Shown here: positions 1-4,642 of the stretch, piece after piece
Position numbering within the stretch: position 1 is the stretch's first letter
How the letters are laid out: every line of letters begins with the position of its first letter
DNA from: Planctomycetota bacterium
GTDB taxonomy: Bacteria > Planctomycetota > Planctomycetia > Gemmatales > Gemmataceae
Reading direction: 5' to 3'
NCBI GenBank assembly: GCA_018970845.1
Contig: JAGWVO010000254.1
Location: forward strand, 1 to 5,598
DNA: 5,598 bases
The notes under the pieces: generated by a model
Told to the model about the DNA's origin: nothing
Seen by the model: the letters and a program-made list of their open reading frames with translations, nothing else
Databases searched by the model: none
Program-made: the position numbers and the translations under genes

Positions 1-1
1 G

Positions 2-754
2 CTCGACCGCGGAATGCTCGACCTGGTCCTCGGCGGGGCCAGCGACCTGCGCAAGCGTCTTGCCCAGGACGACCAGCGCAAGCTCGATGAATACCTCGAC
101 AGCGTCCGTGCCGTTGAGCGGCGCATCGCGGCGATCGAGAATCGCCAAAAGGACGCGGCCTTGCAGAAAGCCGGCGTCGCCCCCGGCAGGCGCGACTCCT
201 CCGACTCGCCTCCGATCGAGGTCAAGATCCCCTTGGGAGACAAGCGCAGCGAATACATGCAGGTCATGTGCGACCTCAATGTCCTGGCGTTCCAGACGGA
301 TACCACCCGCGTGAGCACCTACATAGGTTCAACGCCCAACGGGGTCACTTATCCCGAGCTCGGCATCGCGGGCGAGCATCATTCCCACACCCATCACCAA
401 AACCGCGCCGAGACGATGGCCAAGGTCGCCGGAATCACGGCTTTCAACATCTCGCAATTTGCCCACATGGTGAAAAGGATGGCCGCCTTGAAGGAGGGCG
501 ACGGCACCCTTTTGGACAACTGCATCATGATGTGGGGCTCGGGCCTCGAGGATGGAAACGCCCATACCCGCCAAAACCTGCCGTTCATCATCGCCGGGGG
601 CGGCGGCGGTTCCCTCAGGACAGGGCGCTTCCTGTCCGCCAAGGCCAACCAGGGCGACCTGCTCATGACCCTGCTGGCCTGCATGGGAGTTCCGATTGAC
701 CGTCCGATCGGAATCGGGACAAAGCGGATCGACGAGATGATGTCAGGCGCGTGA
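2..754 (+). CDS. DUF1552 domain protein, C-terminal part (5' end outside window)
   Basis: This is the C-terminal part of a DUF1552 protein, a family of mostly Tat-exported proteins abundant in Planctomycetes. Their biochemical role is not established. The frame is open from base 2 (L-D-R-G, then M at base 14), so that methionine is almost certainly internal; the phrase D-R-x-M-L-D-L-V-L is typical of mid-protein sequence in this family. Counting from that methionine, residues 10-50 form a charged helical stretch. Residues 120-130 carry a His cluster (GEHHSHTHHQN), and residues 174-200 carry the family-like W-G-S-G-L-x-D-G-N-x-H block, then N-L-P-F-I-I-A and a run of five glycines. The His cluster and this block could bind metal, since DUF1552 resembles DUF1501 and alkaline-phosphatase-like proteins, but that is inference. 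In planctomycetes such genes usually follow a DUF1592/DUF1587-type cytochrome-like gene, which would lie beyond the left edge. The stop is TGA at 752-754. The family call is firm; the function is not. Confidence 0.9.
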   Translation, partial: LDRGMLDLVLGGASDLRKRLAQDDQRKLDEYLDSVRAVERRIAAIENRQKDAALQKAGVAPGRRDSSDSPPIEVKIPLGDKRSEYMQVMCDLNVLAFQTDTTRVSTYIGSTPNGVTYPELGIAGEHHSHTHHQNRAETMAKVAGITAFNISQFAHMVKRMAALKEGDGTLLDNCIMMWGSGLEDGNAHTRQNLPFIIAGGGGGSLRTGRFLSAKANQGDLLMTLLACMGVPIDRPIGIGTKRIDEMMSGA

Positions 755-780
755 ACCCGCCGGTTTTGAAGCGGCCGGGG

Positions 781-798
781 AAGGAGCGAACGCTCCTT
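781..798. terminator. Compact hairpin between convergent genes, possible terminator
   Basis: The arms AAGGAGC (781-787) and GCTCCTT (792-798) pair perfectly over 7 bp around a GAAC tetraloop. Flanking GGCC tetramers at 773-776 and 799-802 could extend the stem across a bulge of Gs. It lies 26 bases after the DUF1552 stop and in the 3' region of the leftward methyltransferase gene, where a shared terminator would be expected. No T-run follows on either strand, so intrinsic termination is uncertain; it may be an RNA 3'-end stabiliser. Nothing else recognisable lies in 755-946. Confidence 0.35.
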
Positions 799-946
799 GG
801 CCACCGCCGTTTCGTCCAGAATAGATGACCCGTGATTGATATTGTGTTTTGCCGCGGGTGCGTAAGTCAGCATGCGCGCCGTGGTTCGCAGGCCAATCGG
901 CCAAGTGCGCCGGCGTTCCCGTTTCACCACGATCGGCGGCCTTCGC

Positions 947-1612
947 CTATGGCCGGAATTTTGCCGCCGACCAGGTCCAATGGCGGTCGGAGGTCATCGA
1001 CACGGTATCGGGGCCGCAGCCCAGGCGGGCCACCATGTCGCGAACCTCGCCCACGGTGAAGGCCGCGCGCAGCGAATCGGTGAAAAGCGCCCTGGCCCGG
1101 GGAGGCGCGCCCGCCGCGTGGCGTTCCACCAGGCTGGCGAGCGTTGATTCGTCTTCCGGCCGGGCGAGGTCGCGGAAGAACAGGCGGCCGCCGGGGCTGG
1201 CGACCCGCCATGCCTCATGTAGCGCCGGCAGCGGATCGGCCAAGTGGTGAATCAGGCTGTTGGAGACGACCAGCGGGAACGACCCGTCGTGGTGCCACAA
1301 TTGTTGCGCGCGAACCAGGTCGGGCCGGACGCGGCCGGCCAAGCCACGGTTTCGAATGTGTTTCACGGCCAGGGCGAGCATGGCGGGGGAGGCGTCCGCC
1401 GCGACCACGGCCCGGCCCGGCAGCCGTTCGGCGAGCAGGATCGAGATCAGGCCGTTGCCGGCGCCCAGGTCGAGCACAGGACCCCATGCTTCGCCATGGG
1501 CCAGGCAATCGGTGACGAATGCGGCGTTCACCACGGAATGATCCATCGCGTCGTAGGCCAAGGCATCCTCGGCCTCGTCCATGACCTCGGGTTCGGGCAC
1601 GCGATCGATCAT
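947..1612 (-). CDS. Class I SAM-dependent methyltransferase
   Basis: This 221-residue cytosolic protein transfers a methyl group from S-adenosylmethionine to an unidentified acceptor. Motif I, V-L-D-L-G-A-G-N-G, at residues 46-54 is the SAM-binding glycine loop. D73 in V-V-A-A-D-A-S is the expected acidic residue after strand beta-2. Residues 112-124 (FPLVVSNSLIHHL) match the motif IV/beta-4 segment, and S-P-G-G-R-L-F-F-R-D-L at 139-149 is the usual beta-5 turn. The N-terminus (RVPEPEVMD) and the C-terminal T-S-D-R-H-W-T-W phrase look like a conserved methyltransferase subgroup I associate with cyanobacteria and planctomycetes; its substrate is unknown to me. The length suits a minimal Rossmann methyltransferase with no extra substrate domain. 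The start at 1612 is chosen because it keeps the R-V-P-E-P-E-x-M segment; its Shine-Dalgarno is weak (AGG about 6 bases upstream). It follows the small gene at 1637-2038 after 24 bases, so the two are probably co-transcribed. Confidence 0.93.
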   Translation of the reverse strand: MIDRVPEPEVMDEAEDALAYDAMDHSVVNAAFVTDCLAHGEAWGPVLDLGAGNGLISILLAERLPGRAVVAADASPAMLALAVKHIRNRGLAGRVRPDLVRAQQLWHHDGSFPLVVSNSLIHHLADPLPALHEAWRVASPGGRLFFRDLARPEDESTLASLVERHAAGAPPRARALFTDSLRAAFTVGEVRDMVARLGCGPDTVSMTSDRHWTWSAAKFRP

Positions 1613-1636
1613 GGCCTGCCTGGGGGAGTGAAGGGA

Positions 1637-2038
1637 TCAGGCGGCGGGCATCGACCTGCGCAGGCGCTGATGGCGGATGCGTCGCCTGCGTTCGGAGCGG
1701 AACTGGTCGATGAGCGCATGGCGAAGGCCGACATCGCGGGAACCGAGCATATCCCAAGTGGAAAGCACGATGGACGAAATCGGGTTAAGTTTGGCAACTT
1801 GGTCAAGCCAGATAATGCCAGCATCTTGGCCAAGATGAGATGTCTTGTCGTGGTGCCATGCAATTTGAGTGGCCAGGCATCCTTGGGGCGGAAACTTGGT
1901 GAAGCATCCATGAACCAGGAGTGGACTGGCGGTCTCCAACAACTTCAGGAGATGGTCGAGGGCCGGATTCGAGGTTCCGGGAAACCAATTCTGCTGCAAT
2001 TCCCGGGTGAACGAGTCGGTGAGCGGCGTGTTGAGCAT
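1637..2038 (-). CDS. Small protein of unknown function upstream of methyltransferase
   Basis: I do not recognise this 133-residue protein. It looks genuinely coding: a strong Shine-Dalgarno (GGGAGG, 7 bases before the ATG) decides the start, composition is protein-like, and the gene ends 24 bases before the methyltransferase start on the same strand. The N-terminus (residues 1-40) is predicted helical with aromatic and acidic positions. The middle (41-98) is rich in His, Cys and Trp: H43-G-C45, C54, H62-H63, H68, W77 and W95. The end is strongly basic (R-S-E-R-R-R-R-I-R-H-Q-R-L-R-R, 114-128). There is no signal peptide or membrane segment, so it is probably cytosolic. The His/Cys set could bind a metal and the basic tail could contact nucleic acid, but both are guesses. 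Part of the gene is lower in GC than its neighbours: by hand count 128 of 240 bases in 1741-1980 are G or C. An antisense frame spans part of it, but has no comparable start signal. Confidence 0.72.
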   Translation of the reverse strand: MLNTPLTDSFTRELQQNWFPGTSNPALDHLLKLLETASPLLVHGCFTKFPPQGCLATQIAWHHDKTSHLGQDAGIIWLDQVAKLNPISSIVLSTWDMLGSRDVGLRHALIDQFRSERRRRIRHQRLRRSMPAA

Positions 2039-2045
2039 GGCGGCG

Positions 2046-2051
2046 CCTCCC
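2046..2051 (-). promoter_or_regulatory. Shine-Dalgarno of the small unknown gene
   Basis: Read on the minus strand this is GGGAGG, followed by 7 bases and the ATG at 2038-2036. It is a strong, ideally spaced ribosome binding site and the main reason for accepting the small gene and its start. Confidence 0.75.
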
Positions 2052-2175
2052 GGATTTGAACACGCGACATGCTACCGCCGGGGTGGAAAAAAAGAAAGAC
2101 CGCCGATGGGCGAAAAAGCATGCCAACGACGCAAGTTCAATCCCGGTTTGGGGCAGGGAAACGGCGGATCGTCCG

Positions 2176-2196
2176 AGCGGGTCCGGAAGCGGGTCC
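2176..2196. repeat. Short direct repeat, two AGCGGGTCC copies
   Basis: The nonamer AGCGGGTCC occurs at 2176-2184 and 2188-2196, a spacing of 12 bases and so close to one helical turn. It lies just upstream of the AT-rich promoter-like block, a position where a regulator could bind as a dimer. Two copies of a GC-rich nonamer in GC-rich DNA may also be chance. Confidence 0.35.
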
Positions 2197-2215
2197 AACC
2201 GTGGGAAGAACATAA

Positions 2216-2250
2216 TTGAATTGCAAACCCTTATATGAAAATACTTTAAG
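2216..2250 (+). promoter_or_regulatory. Candidate promoter for infC
   Basis: This is the most AT-rich stretch of the window. Possible sigma-70-type pairings are TTGAAT (2216-2221) with AATACT (2240-2245) at 18 bases, or TTGCAA (2221-2226) with CTTTAA (2244-2249) at 17 bases. Each hexamer matches the consensus only partly. The same block read leftward offers TTTTCA and AATTAT, so it could also serve the divergent small gene. Confidence 0.35.
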
Positions 2251-2413
2251 ATTGGAGCCGCGTTGCGGATGGAAAAATGGGGAATCCGCCATCGGCAGTC
2301 TTCCCCCGGCTGGACGGCGCGGGTAAGATGACAAATGCCGCATTTGGCCAAGCGCCGGGGTGATGCGGACGCGCCGGTCGTCCGACCCGAATTGATTGCG
2401 GAGCCAACAAGCC

Positions 2414-2420
2414 AGGAGAG
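2414..2420 (+). promoter_or_regulatory. Shine-Dalgarno setting the ATT start of infC
   Basis: AGGAG (2414-2418) in AGGAGAG lies 8 bases before an in-frame ATT at 2427-2429, a good spacing. The first ATG in the frame (2451) is preceded only by GC-rich sequence with no purine-rich Shine-Dalgarno. The site therefore supports initiation at ATT. Confidence 0.7.
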
Positions 2421-2426
2421 TCGGGT

Positions 2427-2963
2427 ATTCGACCGTTCGACCGCGGCGGCATGCCGCCCCCCCAAAATCAGGGACATCGTATCAATGAACAAATCAGGAT
2501 CAGCCCTGTCAGGCTGATTGACGCCGAGGGGCAGCCGTTGGGCGTTGTCCCGACCCTGCAAGCCTTGGAGAAGGCCCGGGAAGCCGGACTCGACCTCGTG
2601 GAGGTGGCGCCCAACGAAAGGCCGCCGGTCTGCAAGATCCTCGACTATGGCAAGTTCCGCTACGAGCAGTCCCGCAAGGCCAACAAAAGCAAGGTCCACC
2701 AGCAAAAGCTCAAGGAAGTGCGCGTTCGGCCCAAGACAGGCGACCATGATGTCGAGGTGAAGATCAACGCGGTGAGGAAGTTCCTCGAGCACAAGGACAA
2801 GGTGCTTCTATCGGTGCAGTTCCGCGGCCGCGAACTCCAGCACATCGAGGAGGGTAAGAAAGTCCTCGACCTCATGCTGGAAAAACTCGCCGATGTCGCC
2901 AAGGTCGAGCGCGGCGCCTCCATGGAAGGCAAGCGCATGTCGGCGATGCTCGCTCCCAAGTGA
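2427..2963 (+). CDS. infC: Translation initiation factor IF-3, probable ATT start
   Basis: IF-3 binds the 30S ribosomal subunit in the cytosol, keeps it apart from 50S, and checks start-codon and initiator-tRNA pairing. From the ATT the protein is 178 residues, close to the usual ~180. Residues 1-16 are a proline- and glycine-rich extension. The N-domain (about 17-82) opens with R-I-N-E-Q-I-R and carries the diagnostic G-L-D-L-V-E-V-A-P-N, P-P-V-C-K-I-L-D-Y-G-K-F-R-Y-E. A basic linker (about 83-98) leads to the C-domain (K-L-K-E-V-R-V-R-P through F-R-G-R-E-L to the end), which is complete. The frame opens after the TGA at 2361 and contains no ATG, GTG, TTG or CTG before 2451. The ATT at 2427 has a well-spaced AGGAG, whereas the ATG at 2451 has none and would give 170 residues. 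E. coli infC also starts at an AUU, which lets IF-3 repress its own synthesis. rpmI and rplT do not follow, and no terminator separates it from the next gene. Confidence 0.96.
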   Translation: MRPFDRGGMPPPQNQGHRINEQIRISPVRLIDAEGQPLGVVPTLQALEKAREAGLDLVEVAPNERPPVCKILDYGKFRYEQSRKANKSKVHQQKLKEVRVRPKTGDHDVEVKINAVRKFLEHKDKVLLSVQFRGRELQHIEEGKKVLDLMLEKLADVAKVERGASMEGKRMSAMLAPK

Positions 2964-3011
2964 CGAATCCTGGATTTGGTTTTCCTCTTCCCCGATGAAC
3001 CGAGGTGTCGC

Positions 3012-4565
3012 ATGGCTGGTCGTAGCAGGCGTTCTTTCCTGAAGGAATCCGCGGCGGGTGGCGCCCTCACCCTGGGCGCCGCGAGCTACAAGAGGGTGCT
3101 GGGCGCCAACGCCAAGCTCGGCATCGCCTTCATCGGGGTGGGTGGCCGTTGCCAGGCCCACCTCGACATCATCAACGAGATGTCCAAGAAGCCCGGGGAT
3201 GTCGCCGCCGTCGCCGTCTGCGATGTCTGGGACGGGCACGAGGGCAAGTTCACCCGCATGAACGGCGGCGTGAAGGAGGAACGGGTTTACAGCCAGGGCC
3301 TCTATCCCTCGGCCAGGAAGGTCGGCCTGAACCCCGACGACAAGCAGCATGTGACCAAGGATTACCGCCGCGTGCTCGACCTGAAGGAGGTCGACGCGGT
3401 GTGCATCGCCACGCCCGACCACTGGCATGCCAAGATCAGCATCGACGCCGCGGACGCCGGCAAGCATGTCTACTGCGAAAAGCCGATGGTTCGCACCATC
3501 GACGAGGCCCACGCCGTCGTCGACACGATGCAGAAGAAGAACCGGGTGATGACGGTCGGCGTGCAGTCGATGGCCGACCCTTCATGGAGGATGGCCAACG
3601 AGGCGATCCGCAAGGGCCTCATCGGGCATGTCGCCCAGGGCCAGACCAGCTACTACCGCAACAGCATCGAGGGCCAGTGGCGCTACTACCGCCTCTACCG
3701 CCAGATGAACCCGAAGACGATCGACTGGAAGATGTTCCTCGGACACGACCAGAGCATTTTCCCCGGCGTGCCCCTGGGTCCCAATATTCCGTTCGACCGC
3801 GCGGCGTTCGCCCAGTGGCGCTTCTACTGGCCGTTTGGCGGCGGCATGTTCACCGACCTGTTCGTGCACCAGACCACCCACCTCATCGAGGCGATGGGTG
3901 TGCGCTATCCCGGCCGGGTGACCGGCGCGGGCGGCCTCTACCTTGAATATGACGGCCGTGATGTGCCCGATGTCGCCACCATCGTGGCCGACTACCACGA
4001 GGGTTGCCAGCTGGTGATCAGCGCAACCATGATCAGCAGCTATCCCGTGGAGGAGGTGATCCGCGGCCGGCTTGGCACCATCAAGTTCGTCAAGGGCGGC
4101 TACCAGGTGATCCGCGACGATCCCGACAAGCGCGCCGGAATCCCCGCCCGTCTCGAGGAAAGCATCAAGGGCGAGTTCGTGGATGCCAAGAGTCCCCTGG
4201 CCAAGAACGAGGACACCACCCTGCTGTGGCGCAACTTCCTCGACTGCGTCCGCCGCGGCGACCGCGCCACCTGGAGCACCCCCGAGCTTGGCGCCGCCGC
4301 ATTCACCACCGTGGCGATGGGCGTGCAGAGTTACCGGACGGGCCGGGTCCTGTTCTGGAACGACAAGGAACGCAAGCCGGCCGAGGCCGACGCCTCGTGG
4401 GCCGCGCGGCTGGAGAAGCGCAGCAAGGAGCGCGGCAAGCCCTCCCAGGTGGCCGGTTGGGCCGCCGGCGACCGCGGCAGCGTCGTCATTCCCAACGACT
4501 ACATGAAGCTCGCCGGACCGTGGGCCGGCGACACCGACCCGGCTCCTGAAACCGCCGGCGGCTGA
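3012..4565 (+). CDS. Tat-exported Gfo/Idh/MocA-family oxidoreductase
   Basis: This 517-residue protein is an NAD(P)-dependent sugar or polyol dehydrogenase of the Gfo/Idh/MocA family; its substrate cannot be read from sequence. The Tat signal S-R-R-S-F-L-K is at residues 5-11, followed by an Ala/Gly-rich hydrophobic stretch (12-26), so it is probably exported folded with its cofactor. The Rossmann fold begins at about 36 with I-G-V-G-G-R-C; the third glycine of G-x-G-x-x-G is replaced by Cys47. A-T-P-D-H-W-H-A is at 133-140 and the catalytic-lysine motif E-K-P at 156-158. The C-terminal domain includes G-G-G-M-F-T-D-L-F-V-H (277-286), where D282 and H286 may be substrate residues. The ~517-residue length exceeds the ~350-400 of simple members, owing to the signal, inserts and a charged Ala-rich tail. 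Start 3012 is preferred over a TTG at 2976 because it puts the Tat motif at the N-terminus and has GAGG six bases upstream. It begins 48 bases after infC with no terminator between, so read-through is possible. Confidence 0.94.
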   Translation: MAGRSRRSFLKESAAGGALTLGAASYKRVLGANAKLGIAFIGVGGRCQAHLDIINEMSKKPGDVAAVAVCDVWDGHEGKFTRMNGGVKEERVYSQGLYPSARKVGLNPDDKQHVTKDYRRVLDLKEVDAVCIATPDHWHAKISIDAADAGKHVYCEKPMVRTIDEAHAVVDTMQKKNRVMTVGVQSMADPSWRMANEAIRKGLIGHVAQGQTSYYRNSIEGQWRYYRLYRQMNPKTIDWKMFLGHDQSIFPGVPLGPNIPFDRAAFAQWRFYWPFGGGMFTDLFVHQTTHLIEAMGVRYPGRVTGAGGLYLEYDGRDVPDVATIVADYHEGCQLVISATMISSYPVEEVIRGRLGTIKFVKGGYQVIRDDPDKRAGIPARLEESIKGEFVDAKSPLAKNEDTTLLWRNFLDCVRRGDRATWSTPELGAAAFTTVAMGVQSYRTGRVLFWNDKERKPAEADASWAARLEKRSKERGKPSQVAGWAAGDRGSVVIPNDYMKLAGPWAGDTDPAPETAGG

Positions 4566-4589
4566 GGTTCCGGCAACCTTTGGAATGTG

Positions 4590-4629
4590 CCAAGCGGGGG
4601 AGGGCCTTGCCTTCCCCCGCTTGGTTTTT
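4590..4629 (+). terminator. Strong intrinsic terminator after the oxidoreductase
   Basis: The arms at 4590-4604 and 4610-4624 pair over 15 bp (14 Watson-Crick pairs and one G-T) around the 5-base loop CCTTG. TTTTT follows directly at 4625-4629. It begins 24 bases after the oxidoreductase stop. The leftward sulfatase ends at 4643, and an A-rich opposite strand lies on that side. The T-run faces right, so it mainly ends infC/oxidoreductase transcription, although the hairpin may also affect transcripts from the right. Confidence 0.93.
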
Positions 4630-4642
4630 CAGCACCCGGTCC

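Larger units (their letters stand above)
2039..2426. other. Divergent intergenic region and infC leader
   Basis: This 388-base stretch separates the leftward small gene from infC and holds no convincing gene. It contains an A-rich tract at 2084-2097, two copies of AGCGGGTCC (2176-2184 and 2188-2196, a 12-base period), an AT-rich block at 2211-2252 with promoter-like hexamers, and a 6-bp hairpin (CAAATG 2332-2337 with CATTTG 2341-2346, loop CCG) in what would be the infC leader. Transcription of infC from the AT-rich block would give an untranslated leader of roughly 170 bases, long enough for regulation. I could not match it to a known riboswitch or ribosomal-protein leader. Confidence 0.6.

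Noticed and set aside
1656..1671. Identical 16-base match CTGCGCAGGCGCTGAT at 1656-1671 and 4686-4701
   Set aside because: Both copies lie in minus-strand coding sequence and encode the same Q-R-L-R tetrapeptide with the same codons, so chance plus codon bias explains it. The flanks show no further similarity.
1244..2059. Plus-strand open frame of 271 codons opposite the methyltransferase and the small gene
   Set aside because: It is the complement of two better-supported genes; the translated sequence shows no known motif and the methyltransferase motifs are clear on the other strand.
2040..2090. tRNA-like minus-strand sequence (T-loop-like TTCAAAT followed by GGCGCCGCCA)
   Set aside because: The putative T-stem (GCGTG against CCGGG) does not pair, there is no matching 5' acceptor arm or D-arm at the right distance, and the segment overlaps the Shine-Dalgarno of the small gene.
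1803..2792. Long minus-strand open frame (329 codons) running through the intergenic region and antisense to infC
   Set aside because: It overlaps the well-supported small gene in another frame and infC on the other strand, has no recognisable domain and no good ribosome binding site. High-GC antisense frames are commonly open by chance.
2976..3011. Upstream TTG start (2976) for the oxidoreductase
   Set aside because: It would bury the twin-arginine motif behind 12 extra residues and has no Shine-Dalgarno; ATG 3012 has GAGG upstream and puts the Tat signal at the N-terminus.
2808..3512. Minus-strand open frame of 234 codons opposite infC and the oxidoreductase
   Set aside because: It is a shadow of two firmly identified genes and has no family signature.
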